Below, one piece after another: positions 1 to 9,203 of a stretch of DNA of 64,000 nt (within the stretch, counting starts at the first letter, position 1; each line of letters opens with the position of its first letter). This stretch comes from Bacteroidia bacterium (GTDB lineage: Bacteria; Bacteroidota; Bacteroidia; NS11-12g; UBA9320): NCBI GenBank assembly GCA_020849295.1, contig JADLGN010000012.1, positions 30,268 through 94,267 on the forward strand, written 5' to 3'. The notes under the pieces are model-generated. The model saw only the letters and a program-made list of their open reading frames with translations. It did no database searches and was not told the origin of the DNA. The translations under genes were made by a program, and so were the position numbers.

Positions 1-874
1 GTTCCATAGCTCCACTATTAAATGGCACAAGACTGTACCCTACTCTTTCAAATCTGAATTTACCATAATAATTTTCGAAAATTTCAACTGCCTTAGCAAG
101 GTTTTTAAATGATGTTTTCAATTTTGCTGTATCATTAGCTAATGCTGCAAGCATTACAGGAATGGTTGTACTTTTGCCAAAAATATCATATCTGATAAAT
201 TTATATGGTGCTACTGCTACAGAAGCGAGATAAGTATTTATTGGTATTTTATGCTCCCAGTTCCACAAAGTTGAATTGTCAGGCATTTGCAAAGTATCTA
301 CAAATTCTCCCCCACATGCGGCAGAATATCCTCTGGGAACTTTTACTGAATATTTATATATTGCTTTATCCAAAAAATTATCAATACAAGGGAACCACAC
401 CCTGCCGTAATTGTGCGGATTTGATGTAAAAGCAACACCGAGATTAAAAGCATATTCTCCACTGAAGTAAAAACCTCCCCATGACTGATCTTTCACAGGA
501 TTTCCATGATAATAAATTTTTACTTCGGCTTTATAATTTAGGCTTTTATTTATTGAAATAATTGTATCATTATGTTCAAAATTTACTTTAATAAAATTTC
601 CAATAAGCGAATCTTTGTAAAAAACGCTATCAACTTTAAGCTTTAAAAGCATAAATTTAATTTTACTTACTTTATAATTTTTAGTAGGTTGGCATTTAAT
701 AATAGCTTCGCCATAAAGTTTTTGTGATTTAAATTGAGATAAATCAATATTCAGGTTATAATTTAAAACATCTATACTGTCTGTGATTGATGCTTTTAGT
801 TCAAGAGTAATACAAAAAACAATTATTATTAAGTGAAATAATTTATGTATAAATTTGAGAAATTTTATATTCAT
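1..874 (-). CDS. M1-family metallopeptidase, N-terminal part (cut by the window edge)
   Basis: Open from an ATG at 874 to the left edge with no stop, so only about 291 N-terminal residues are present. The first 28 or so residues (MNIKFLKFIHKLF followed by a hydrophobic stretch) form a signal peptide. The body reads like the N-terminal beta domain of M1 aminopeptidases, and the last codons before the edge spell S-G-A-M-E, the start of the GAMEN-type substrate-binding motif. The zinc site HExxH must lie outside the window. Probable role: periplasmic or secreted aminopeptidase taking residues from peptide N-termini. Its start is only 3 bp from the start of the divergent gene. The family call is from motif and layout, and the catalytic residues are not visible. 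Confidence 0.8.
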   Translation of the reverse strand, partial: MNIKFLKFIHKLFHLIIIVFCITLELKASITDSIDVLNYNLNIDLSQFKSQKLYGEAIIKCQPTKNYKVSKIKFMLLKLKVDSVFYKDSLIGNFIKVNFEHNDTIISINKSLNYKAEVKIYYHGNPVKDQSWGGFYFSGEYAFNLGVAFTSNPHNYGRVWFPCIDNFLDKAIYKYSVKVPRGYSAACGGEFVDTLQMPDNSTLWNWEHKIPINTYLASVAVAPYKFIRYDIFGKSTTIPVMLAALANDTAKLKTSFKNLAKAVEIFENYYGKFRFERVGYSLVPFNSGAME

Positions 875-877
875 TTA

Positions 878-2257
878 ATGAAAAAGTACAAATACAAAAT
901 TATCATAATTATTCAATTTGTGTTTTGGGCAAATATCAATTTTGCACAAATTACAATTTCATCATCAGAAACACCTTCAGCAAACGATACAATAAGATAC
1001 AGCACGGTTCAAATGGCACAAGGTGTTGATTTTAAAACAAGCGGAGCAAACAAATCATGGAATTTTACAAGCTTAAATGCAAATTCACAGGATATATATG
1101 AATTTAAAAACTCTACCTCAACTCCATATATTTTCAATTTCGGACTTGGGGCAATTGGTTTAAAAATGGCTGATTCACTTGGCTCCGGCCAAATGGGATT
1201 AAAGGATATTTATAATTTTTTTAAAAAATCAACAGGTAAATGGGAAGCCATTGGGATAGGTTTTAAACTTAGCGTTCTTCCTTTGCCTCAAGCCGGAAAA
1301 TACACAAATAATGATGAAATTTATCAATTTCCTCTAAATTTTAACGATAAAGACAGTTCAAGTTTTTATTTAAATATTCCACTTACAGCATATACTTTTT
1401 CAATAGGAAATTTTTATCGTTGGGGAAACAGAGTTAATTATGTAGATGGATGGGGCAAAATTTCAACCCCTTATAAATCTGACGTAGAATGTTTAAGAAT
1501 AAAATCTGTAATAACTGAGATTGATTCATTTGCAATTTCTTTGAGTGGACAAGCTCCAATCAATTTTGCTTTTCCAAATGATAGGATTGAGTATAAATGG
1601 TTAGTTAAAAATGAAAAAATTCCAATGCTTGAAGTTGTAGGAAGCGAAATAGGTGGAAATTTTGTGGCTAGAGAAATAAAATACAGAGATAAATACAGAG
1701 TTATTTACAACCCACTTGCACCAGTTGCTGATTTTGAAGCTGACGACATTACTCCCGAAACAGGGCAAATTGTTAATTTTACCGATAAAAGTACAAACAA
1801 TCCGATTTCTTATGACTGGGTAATATCCCCTTCAAATTATACTTTTGAAACAGGCACAAGCAATACATCAAAAAATCCGAAAGTTAAATTTAATGCTGCT
1901 TCAAAATACACAGTAAAATTAACAGCAACAAACATAGCAGGGAAAAACACCACTACAAAAACTGAATATATTACAGTAAATAATAATGCAACAATTAAGC
2001 AAATTCCAAATTTATTAATTAAGGCTTATCCTAACCCCGCAAATAATATAATAAACTTTGAAGCACCCGAATTTAAAAACAATTATTTTAAAGTTTTTGT
2101 ATTTGATATAAAAGCAAATAATGTAATTTCATTAGATTACTCTTGCAGTAATAATAATATAAGTATTGAAACCGTTAATTTGCCAAACGGGCAATATACA
2201 GCCGTTATAGCTAATCATAAGTCAGTATATTTTTCAGTATTTAATGTTGTAAAATAA
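878..2257 (+). CDS. Secreted PKD-domain protein with T9SS sorting domain
   Basis: About 459 residues. I start at the ATG at 878 (MKKYKYK plus a hydrophobic signal peptide ending near F-A-Q). An in-frame ATG at 845 would add an unlikely 11 residues in front, and a TAAATTTG -7-like box at 850-857 would place the transcription start after it. An unrecognised beta-rich N-terminal region is followed by a PKD-like domain at roughly residues 280-370 and a C-terminal sorting domain with K-A-Y-P-N-P-A-N near its start. The protein is therefore expected to cross the outer membrane through T9SS and be anchored or released. Function unknown. Its N-terminal region resembles that of the broken cargo gene at 10946-11888. 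It converges with the response-regulator gene, with 4 bp between stops. Confidence 0.8.
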   Translation: MKKYKYKIIIIIQFVFWANINFAQITISSSETPSANDTIRYSTVQMAQGVDFKTSGANKSWNFTSLNANSQDIYEFKNSTSTPYIFNFGLGAIGLKMADSLGSGQMGLKDIYNFFKKSTGKWEAIGIGFKLSVLPLPQAGKYTNNDEIYQFPLNFNDKDSSSFYLNIPLTAYTFSIGNFYRWGNRVNYVDGWGKISTPYKSDVECLRIKSVITEIDSFAISLSGQAPINFAFPNDRIEYKWLVKNEKIPMLEVVGSEIGGNFVAREIKYRDKYRVIYNPLAPVADFEADDITPETGQIVNFTDKSTNNPISYDWVISPSNYTFETGTSNTSKNPKVKFNAASKYTVKLTATNIAGKNTTTKTEYITVNNNATIKQIPNLLIKAYPNPANNIINFEAPEFKNNYFKVFVFDIKANNVISLDYSCSNNNISIETVNLPNGQYTAVIANHKSVYFSVFNVVK

Positions 2258-2261
2258 GGGA

Positions 2262-2666
2262 TCAATTTAAAATCCCGCAATCTTTTAAGACTCTTGTTAA
2301 TTCGTTAACTTGAAGAGGTTTATTAAGAAAACATAGAACTTGTGGACTTTCTTTTGATTTTTCTATATCTCCTTCATCAATAGAAGACGATACAATAATA
2401 ATTTTGGTGTTTTGTGTTTTATTTCTTGGCAACTTATTGAAGTTATGTATAAATTCGAAACCATTGGTAACGGGCATGTGAATATCTAATAAAAGAATAT
2501 CAGGCATTTCTTCAACTTTGCAATTTTCCAAAAAATTAATAGCATCATCAGCAAAACAAAAAGAAGAAATATTATGTGTAAAATTTTCACTTTCTATAAA
2601 TTTTTGCTGAAGAAACAAATCAAACTCATTATCATCAATAATCATTATTGAAAGAGTTGTGTTCAT
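2262..2666 (-). CDS. Single-domain response regulator (CheY-like receiver)
   Basis: 134 residues, one receiver domain and no output domain. Visible: acidic pocket I-D-D-N near residue 10, phospho-acceptor D61 in LLLDIHMP, the V-S-S-S switch region, and the conserved Lys in L-N-K-P. Such regulators act by protein contact or as phosphate shuttles. The ATG follows the TAA of the upstream receiver-kinase gene with no spacer (TAAATG), so the two are translated together and this is probably that kinase's direct target. It is the last gene of the five-gene operon that begins with the ThiF-nitroreductase fusion. Confidence 0.9.
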   Translation of the reverse strand: MNTTLSIMIIDDNEFDLFLQQKFIESENFTHNISSFCFADDAINFLENCKVEEMPDILLLDIHMPVTNGFEFIHNFNKLPRNKTQNTKIIIVSSSIDEGDIEKSKESPQVLCFLNKPLQVNELTRVLKDCGILN

Positions 2667-3773
2667 TTATGACGAAGATTGGTTTTTATATTGCAATATT
2701 TTATTGGGGAAAAGTATTTCAAATGTAGTTCCTTCATTTAAAACTGATGAAACTTTTATATCTCCTCCTACTTTATTTAATGATTCTTTTACAATAAATA
2801 ATCCTAAACCTGAACCTTGTTTTTTATTTGTTAGCTGTGCACGATAAAACATTTGAAATATCTTATCAAGATGTTCAGATTCAATGCCAATTCCTGTATC
2901 GCTAATAGTTATATAAACCATATCGGGTTCAATGTTTAATTTTATCTTTACAATATGTTTTTCTCTTTCAGGATGTCTGTATTTAATAGCATTTCCAATA
3001 ATATTATTTAAAACAACCTTAAGACGGAAGGCATCGCCGGCAAATTCACTATTAGATACATTTTCAATAATAAATTCAGTATTTTTATCCTGATTTTTCA
3101 ACATTTCTACTATATCAGAAACTATTTCGTTTATATCGGCTTTTTCTAATTGCTCTTGTGATCGCGAATTTTGATAATATTCAATTATACTTTTTACATA
3201 CTTGTCGAGTTTATTTACACTTCCTTCTATAATATTAAAATATTCGTGGTTTGTTGTTTCATCCATTTTTGCAAGTTGCACAATACCAAGAATAGACATA
3301 AGCGGCGAACGCAAATCGTGAGAAACACTATAAATAAATCTGTTTAATTCATCATTGGTTTTTTGCAATTCTTCATTGGTCAATTTCAGTTCTTGTCCCT
3401 TGTAATAAAGATCACAGCAATTTTCTAAAATTAATCTCAATTTATCCCAGTCCCAAGGTTTTTGTATGTATTTGTTAACTCTTCCTCTGTTAATAGCATC
3501 AATAACCAGATTGATATCTGAATGACCGGTAATTAAAAGCCTTATCGAATCAGGATTTGATTCAATTGTTTTTTCTAGAAATTCAACACCACTCATTACC
3601 GGCATACGCTGGTCTGTTACAATTATCTGAATAGGATGCTCGGCAAGTAGCTTAATTGCTTCATCAGGCATAGAAGCAGTAATAATTTCATAATCTTTTC
3701 TAAAAAATGATCTAAATGCAAGCAAATTATTTTCTTCATCATCTAGATATAAAATTTTTATTTTTTCACTCAT
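2667..3773 (-). CDS. Receiver-histidine kinase hybrid
   Basis: 368 residues, soluble, no membrane segment. Order of domains: receiver at about 5-120 (D54 in TDQRMP, K105 in QKPWD), a short coiled linker at about 122-145, a HisKA dimerisation domain with H152 in SVSHDLRSP, then a HATPase_c domain with N-box GNAIKY, DTGIGI and GSGLGLFIVKE. A receiver placed before the kinase suggests the enzyme is controlled by phosphorelay from another kinase, plausibly the membrane kinase encoded just upstream (9-bp gap). Its receiver closely resembles the stand-alone receiver at 9204-9671. Function in the relay is inferred from order and domains. Confidence 0.92.
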   Translation of the reverse strand: MSEKIKILYLDDEENNLLAFRSFFRKDYEIITASMPDEAIKLLAEHPIQIIVTDQRMPVMSGVEFLEKTIESNPDSIRLLITGHSDINLVIDAINRGRVNKYIQKPWDWDKLRLILENCCDLYYKGQELKLTNEELQKTNDELNRFIYSVSHDLRSPLMSILGIVQLAKMDETTNHEYFNIIEGSVNKLDKYVKSIIEYYQNSRSQEQLEKADINEIVSDIVEMLKNQDKNTEFIIENVSNSEFAGDAFRLKVVLNNIIGNAIKYRHPEREKHIVKIKLNIEPDMVYITISDTGIGIESEHLDKIFQMFYRAQLTNKKQGSGLGLFIVKESLNKVGGDIKVSSVLNEGTTFEILFPNKILQYKNQSSS

Positions 3774-3782
3774 ATATTATTT

Positions 3783-5963
3783 TTATGCTATACTCGCTTC
3801 AGTAGGTTTATGTTGTAATTTCAAGTTTAATACAATAGTAATTTTTGTACCATTACCCGGTTCTGAATCAATTTCAATTTTTGCATTATGGCTTTCAATT
3901 ATTCCAAACACTATTGACATACCCAGTCCTGTACCTTCTCCAACATCTTTTGTTGTAAAAAACGGATCGAAAATTTTGTCTTTTACTTCCTGAGTCATAC
4001 CCATTCCTGTATCAATACACTCTACATACACATGTTCTCCTTTTAAATATGAGTTAATTGTAAGTTTATGTTGTTCACGTTCATTATATTTTGCCATTGC
4101 CTGAATAGCATTATTAAACACATTCATAAATACCTGATTAAGTTTTCCCGGATAACATTCTACCAAAGGAAGTTCGCCAAGATTAAGTTCTACTTCAATA
4201 TTTGGAGGAGTAGTACTTCTTAATATTACTAACGTAGATTCAATACCTTTATTAATGTCTGCTTCCTTAAAATCACTTTCATCCAAATGAGAGAAATTTT
4301 TTAAACCCTTTACAATCTCTGCTGTTCGTTTTGCACCATCTTCAATACCATTCATTAAAGTTGAAATTTCAGTTTTTAGATAGTCAAGGTCTATCTCTTT
4401 TTTGAAGTTTTCTATTTCTTTGAGTTTATTCTCTAAATTTTCTTCGTCAGGTTTTATTGATTCGTACTTACCTATCAAATCAAGAACATCATTAATATCC
4501 ATATTTAATGGGCGAATATTTGCACTTACAAAATTTATCGGATTATTTATTTCGTGTGCTATACCAGCAGTAAGCTGACCAAGTGAAGCCATTTTTTCTA
4601 CAGATACTAGTTGTGATTGAGTTTCCTTAAGATTTTTAAGTGTTACTTGAAGGTCGGTGTTTGTTTTTGCAAGCTCTTCGGTTCTTTCTTCTACTTTTTG
4701 TTCTAACATTATTTTTTGTTCGGTAATTAACTTGCGATTCTCTTCTAAAGCATGTAATGCTTCCAGTTGAGATTTTTCTTTTTCTTTTTTCAAAATATTT
4801 ATTCTATCAGCAAGTGCAAATGATAGTAAGATTACCTCTGCCCCTGAACCAAAGTGCATAGTGTAACGAGTAAAATTGTTATATGCCAATAATTCGAAAT
4901 CTTTTAAAACATATATACAAACTCCAAGTAAAAATATTGACCAACCAACCAAAAAGAAACGAGCCTCTTGATTACCTTGTCTGTATGTTTTAATTGCAAA
5001 TATTAACATAAAAACAGAAATGGCTGTTGCTGTAAGTTCCATTATCTGAAAACTCAAGCTAAAATGTCCAGTAAAACTCAATATAATAGAAGTTGCATAA
5101 GGAATTATAAATAAATTTGAATAAAGATAAACTTTATAATTTAATGTTTTAAGGTGTAAAAATTCCTTAAAAAATTCGAGCCCTGCCAATCCAACAAGTG
5201 AAGGAAATAAAAATGGACTGTATGTAGCAAGCCAAGGTGTATTTGGCCATAAAAACTGAAATGGTAATCCCTGAAGACTTGTTTGTGTAAGTAAAATTAA
5301 TATAATATATATAGTATAAATTAAATAACTTTTATCTCTAACTATTCCAAAAATAAACAGATTATATAAAATCATCACAAGCATTATCCCAATGTAAATG
5401 CCCGATGCCACATTTTTATTAGATACAATTTTAAATGCAGATATGGTAGTGCCGACTGTAAGAGGAATTTGCATATTTTCCTTGCATCTAAGTTCAATAT
5501 AACATGTTTTTTCTGTACCTTTTGGAATTTTTATATCGTATAAATATTCAGGGGTAAGATATTTTCGTAGATGAAACACTTGATATTCCCCCATTTTGTT
5601 TCCTTTCCATTTTTGAGTTTCATCATCAAAAACATAAAAACTCACTTCGTCAATTATAGGCTGATTGAGCTGAATTATCAGATTTTCAAAATTTGATTCA
5701 TTTTTAATAATTACTTTTAGCCAAACAGTGGATGAGGTAATACCAAAGTTTGGTACATTTTTTTTGCTTTTTTCAAATTTATCAGATTTTGAAATTTCGT
5801 TTATACTGAGTTTATTGGTTTTATCGTGTAATATAAACAATTCTTTACCTAATTGTAAATTATAATTCTCATCTTTATAAACAGCTTGAGCTTTTATTGA
5901 AAAATTAATAAATAATAAGCATGTAATTATAATAAGTTTTGATATTTTATTTAAACTATTCAT
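3783..5963 (-). CDS. 7TM-DISM membrane sensor histidine kinase
   Basis: 726 residues. Signal peptide (about 1-26, cleavage near K-A-Q), an extracytoplasmic 7TMR-DISM extracellular-2-type domain at about 28-165, seven hydrophobic segments at about 185-385, a coiled coil at about 390-455, then HisKA with H470 in AGIAHEINNP and HATPase_c with GEGTGLGMS. The outer domain of this class is thought to bind small ligands. It starts one base after the stop of the acyltransferase gene, so sensor and putative signal-making enzymes are cotranscribed. Ligand unknown. I infer it could be the product of the two upstream enzymes. Confidence 0.92.
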   Translation of the reverse strand: MNSLNKISKLIIITCLLFINFSIKAQAVYKDENYNLQLGKELFILHDKTNKLSINEISKSDKFEKSKKNVPNFGITSSTVWLKVIIKNESNFENLIIQLNQPIIDEVSFYVFDDETQKWKGNKMGEYQVFHLRKYLTPEYLYDIKIPKGTEKTCYIELRCKENMQIPLTVGTTISAFKIVSNKNVASGIYIGIMLVMILYNLFIFGIVRDKSYLIYTIYIILILLTQTSLQGLPFQFLWPNTPWLATYSPFLFPSLVGLAGLEFFKEFLHLKTLNYKVYLYSNLFIIPYATSIILSFTGHFSLSFQIMELTATAISVFMLIFAIKTYRQGNQEARFFLVGWSIFLLGVCIYVLKDFELLAYNNFTRYTMHFGSGAEVILLSFALADRINILKKEKEKSQLEALHALEENRKLITEQKIMLEQKVEERTEELAKTNTDLQVTLKNLKETQSQLVSVEKMASLGQLTAGIAHEINNPINFVSANIRPLNMDINDVLDLIGKYESIKPDEENLENKLKEIENFKKEIDLDYLKTEISTLMNGIEDGAKRTAEIVKGLKNFSHLDESDFKEADINKGIESTLVILRSTTPPNIEVELNLGELPLVECYPGKLNQVFMNVFNNAIQAMAKYNEREQHKLTINSYLKGEHVYVECIDTGMGMTQEVKDKIFDPFFTTKDVGEGTGLGMSIVFGIIESHNAKIEIDSEPGNGTKITIVLNLKLQHKPTEASIA

Positions 5964-5964
5964 T

Positions 5965-6666
5965 CTATTTTTTGGGTAATATTAAATTATATTGTATTTC
6001 AATCTTTTCTTTTGTTCCTTGTTCCACGGTAAGTTGTTCTGGATATTCACGCAATGATTGCATTCTCATTTTATCATATTCATCAGCAGTAGAAAGTGTA
6101 GAAGCATTCATAATTCCAAGCACACGGGCAATGTAATTTTCGTTAGGGTATTGAAATTCACCTTTTACACCCAGCGAATCATCAACAACAAATCCTACTT
6201 TTTTAAACATTTCAAGAGTGTACTCTGCACAAATACCAACCAGAGTTTCAAAATCTAATTGATTAGCCATAGAAATACCGGCTCTTGTTAGTAATACACT
6301 AATACCAATACCTGCTACCCGTTTTGCATTCCATAATGCACACAATTCTCCTACACCGCCATTTTCTCTGTATTTTTTTACTATGTCATGTATGCGTGGG
6401 TCCATTTTGCTTATAGCTTTCTCTACCGGCAACCAATTTTGCTCATCAGATTTCTGAACTCTAATTCCTCCCACCACTTCCATATCAGGATATATTTCTG
6501 CAACAATTCCATATATATTCGGATTTTTCATCCACTCATCATTATTGGTTGTAATGTTGGTTATTCCATAATCTTTCAAAACAGAAACATGACCATCCCT
6601 GTATCTGATGCAGGTATCAGGCTCATCTATTGCTCTGAATGCTCTAAAGAGTAACCTTTCGCTCAT
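5965..6666 (-). CDS. GNAT-fold acyltransferase, autoinducer-synthase/FeeM-like
   Basis: 233 residues, cytoplasmic. An N-terminal block with F-R-A-F-R and Y-R, the segment DEWMKNP and then VVGGIRV recalls N-acyl amino acid and homoserine lactone synthases. The core GELCALWN followed by R116-V-A-G-I-G fits the GNAT strand-4 and acyl-CoA pyrophosphate loop R-x-x-G-x-G. Length is near that of LuxI and FeeM relatives. The ATG shares one base with the stop of the ThiF-nitroreductase gene (TAATG), so translation is coupled. Predicted to transfer an acyl group from CoA or acyl carrier protein to an amine. Substrate unknown. The match is by pattern reading, not a search, and a plain acetyltransferase remains possible. 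Confidence 0.65.
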   Translation of the reverse strand: MSERLLFRAFRAIDEPDTCIRYRDGHVSVLKDYGITNITTNNDEWMKNPNIYGIVAEIYPDMEVVGGIRVQKSDEQNWLPVEKAISKMDPRIHDIVKKYRENGGVGELCALWNAKRVAGIGISVLLTRAGISMANQLDFETLVGICAEYTLEMFKKVGFVVDDSLGVKGEFQYPNENYIARVLGIMNASTLSTADEYDKMRMQSLREYPEQLTVEQGTKEKIEIQYNLILPKK

Positions 6667-8969
6667 TATACTATTTTGCGGAATACCATTTCTAATGGTC
6701 TCCTTAATGTTTTTATAGTTGGTACTTCTGCTTTTGTTAATCTAAAAATTAAAATATCACCACTACCTGGTTTAATTTTAAATATTTCTTCAAACTTTGG
6801 TCTTAATGCCCAAAGTTTTTTCTGTCCTTCTGCTGATATATTATCACCCTTACCTTGAATTAACCTTGCATATACAAAAACTGAAGAAGAAGTTGGCTGA
6901 AATGCTAATCCTCTCAAATTTGAAGTTATCCAAACTCTTTGCAAAACTCTGCCACCATTAAAATAATCTTCTAAGGCGTGCCCATCCATTGAAAGAATTC
7001 CTACAGCTCCGGCAGAATCAATTGATTTTTTTGTCAATTTTTTAAATGCATTTCCTCCTCCCCATTCATTTACAAGCTCTATTACATCGCCTTCTTTTGC
7101 TATTCTCAAGCCTGCTCTTTCTGAATTACTTACATCCAGTGTATTAATATCAACTCCATCTCTTCTTGCATTATTTTCTGCGTCTGACCATCTTATTTCA
7201 TCTGAAAAGTCTAATTGACCTCCTTTTTCAAGCAATCTTAATTTTTCAAGTTCTCCAAGAATTTCTCCAATATTATTCAATTCATTTTCGCTTGTAAAAA
7301 ATCTCAAATCTGCACCTTTAGTTTCTTTTGCTAAATTTACTAATTCATCAAGTATTTGAGGTTCTATAACCGGGCGTTTGGTAAGTTTTCTGTTAGTACA
7401 TCTTAAATTTATTCCATCTGCCATTTCTACCATTCTTGAATTACTTGATGATTCAGGGAAAAATTTTACCTGAGCTACTAATTCCTTAATATTTTTATCA
7501 GGGAATACATCAATTTTTGCATCTAATTTCATTTTTTTTGCTTCAAGTACAGCATTTTCAAGGCAAGCCCCTAATGCAACACTTGCTGATACATTTCCCC
7601 AACCTAAAAATACAGGATTACCATCAAGTGCATAATAAAGTAATAAAGTATTATTTTTCATTGCCCATTGCCAAGGTTGATAATTCCCCCCCGAAGGTGC
7701 TCTTATTGCTGCTTCAAGAATTTGCTTTACCTGCGAATCACTTATTAATGCTTGGTTTGCATCTATTTGTACATTGTATTTTTGGGATATTCCTACTACA
7801 TCAGTATATGTAAATGGGTCAACCCATGGCTGAGGTTCTTTTTTAGGTTTTTTATCGCCAATCAATTCCTCAATATCAACATGATATCTGCCGGATTCAT
7901 TGTAATAACCTAATAAAATTCTTCTTGCTACATCGGCAGTTATTCCGCCTCCCATAGTTACAGAGCTTGCAAGTTGGGGCCAAGTTGTAATTGTTTGCTC
8001 TATTTCCAACATTGATGCTTTTAATCTTAATGATGATGTTTCAATGCCTAAAATATCCAGCATATATGGTATTTTTTCTTCGTTAGTTTTTAATGTTTTC
8101 AATGTATTAATATCAAGATGATCTACCAACCCATGTAAAATACTGCGATTAGGTTCAAGGTCAAAGCGTTCAACATCAACCATACACTTATCACTTGCTT
8201 CCATAAGCACGGGTATTCCAAGTTTTCGAGCAGTATGACGACATAAGATTTTTATATCTAATCCGTCTGACTCTTCAATTAATAAATCCAGATTTCCACC
8301 ATCTGTAAAATATGCATCCATATTTTCTTCTGTCAAACCATCATTAAAACATTTTACAACTAAAAATGGGTCAATTTCTGCTATTTCTCTTGCAACAGAA
8401 TTAACCTTATATATTCCTAAATTTTTAATACCTGTTCTTATTCTATTAAGATTTGTCAATTCAAGTATATCAAAATCTGCAAGTCTTATTTCACTGCAAA
8501 TCCTTTCCATTGCTATTGTTATAGCTACCGATTGTCCTACTGAAAGTCCAATAACTCCTATTTTTTTATTTTTTAGTTTTGCTTTCTCTTCTGGTGTAAT
8601 TTTATATTGATTGCGGCTTGTTCTTATTTCAACAAATTCATCTTCATCAGGAATATGCACCACTCGATCAGACCAAGGATAATAAACCCAAACACCATAT
8701 TCTTCATTACTCAATGGAGAAATATGATTTCTTGCTTGTTCTGCTAACTGCTCATCAGTAAATTTGATATATGCCGTTCTCATTTTCATGAGTTCCTTAA
8801 TCTGGTCAAACATATAATCGTGAACCTTAATACCTGGTATTTTTAATAAATTTTCAAACTCTTTTCTTTGGTTTTCATTTGTCAATCTGTAAAATACAGG
8901 TTTTACAGTCATTTCATTTTTCAACTGAATTTGTCTTAGTTCTGCAAGTTTTGATTTTATACTTTCCAT
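6666..8969 (-). CDS. E1/ThiF-like adenylating domain fused to nitroreductase (Rv1355c-type)
   Basis: 767 residues, cytoplasmic. After about 110 leader residues comes a Rossmann ThiF/E1 domain (about 130-370): glycine loop G141-L-S-V-G, D167 in ADFDILE, N-L-N-R at 173-176 and K188 of the ATP site. A nitroreductase-type flavin domain follows (about 400-740) with RAPSGGNYQPW at 423-433, the usual FMN-binding start. The zinc-binding Cys pairs and thiol-transfer Cys of true ThiF/E1 enzymes are not evident. This architecture is that of mycobacterial Rv1355c, once named MoeY. The reaction is unproven; adenylation of a carboxylate coupled to a flavin redox step is the natural reading. First gene of the operon; a weak minus-strand -7 box (AAACTTTG, 8998-9005) lies about 30 bp upstream. 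Confidence 0.85.
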   Translation of the reverse strand: MESIKSKLAELRQIQLKNEMTVKPVFYRLTNENQRKEFENLLKIPGIKVHDYMFDQIKELMKMRTAYIKFTDEQLAEQARNHISPLSNEEYGVWVYYPWSDRVVHIPDEDEFVEIRTSRNQYKITPEEKAKLKNKKIGVIGLSVGQSVAITIAMERICSEIRLADFDILELTNLNRIRTGIKNLGIYKVNSVAREIAEIDPFLVVKCFNDGLTEENMDAYFTDGGNLDLLIEESDGLDIKILCRHTARKLGIPVLMEASDKCMVDVERFDLEPNRSILHGLVDHLDINTLKTLKTNEEKIPYMLDILGIETSSLRLKASMLEIEQTITTWPQLASSVTMGGGITADVARRILLGYYNESGRYHVDIEELIGDKKPKKEPQPWVDPFTYTDVVGISQKYNVQIDANQALISDSQVKQILEAAIRAPSGGNYQPWQWAMKNNTLLLYYALDGNPVFLGWGNVSASVALGACLENAVLEAKKMKLDAKIDVFPDKNIKELVAQVKFFPESSSNSRMVEMADGINLRCTNRKLTKRPVIEPQILDELVNLAKETKGADLRFFTSENELNNIGEILGELEKLRLLEKGGQLDFSDEIRWSDAENNARRDGVDINTLDVSNSERAGLRIAKEGDVIELVNEWGGGNAFKKLTKKSIDSAGAVGILSMDGHALEDYFNGGRVLQRVWITSNLRGLAFQPTSSSVFVYARLIQGKGDNISAEGQKKLWALRPKFEEIFKIKPGSGDILIFRLTKAEVPTIKTLRRPLEMVFRKIV

Positions 8970-9103
8970 TATTTATTTTTAATAAAACATTACTTAGCAA
9001 AGTTTAAAATTAATACATTTCAATTTTAAAAAATTTTAAACAGCTAAAAAATAATGAACTATTTTTACTACACGCATTTTTTTTAAATTATTAAAAAAAA
9101 TGT

Positions 9104-9135
9104 TTTGAATAATTATTAAGAATTTATTACCTTTG
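9104..9135 (+). promoter_or_regulatory. Bacteroidota housekeeping promoter for the divergent receiver gene
   Basis: TTTG at 9104-9107, a 20-bp spacer, then TACCTTTG at 9128-9135, matching TTTG-N-TAnnTTTG. Transcription would begin near 9142, leaving about 60 bases of leader before the ATG at 9204. It lies in the 234-bp AT-rich gap between two divergent signalling genes. No protein-binding palindrome stands out in this gap. Confidence 0.72.
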
Positions 9136-9203
9136 AAAACAAAAGAGTTTATTTTTTTTGCTTAAAAATATTATCATTTATTAAATATAAATAAATAAAT
9201 AAA

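Noticed and set aside
845..877. Upstream ATG 845 as the start of the first T9SS cargo gene
   Set aside because: It would place 11 residues before a normal signal peptide and would overlap the divergent gene's coding start.
6666..8969. ThiF domain as part of molybdopterin or thiamine synthesis
   Set aside because: No moa, moe or thi genes are nearby, the zinc and thiol Cys are missing, and the neighbours are signalling genes.
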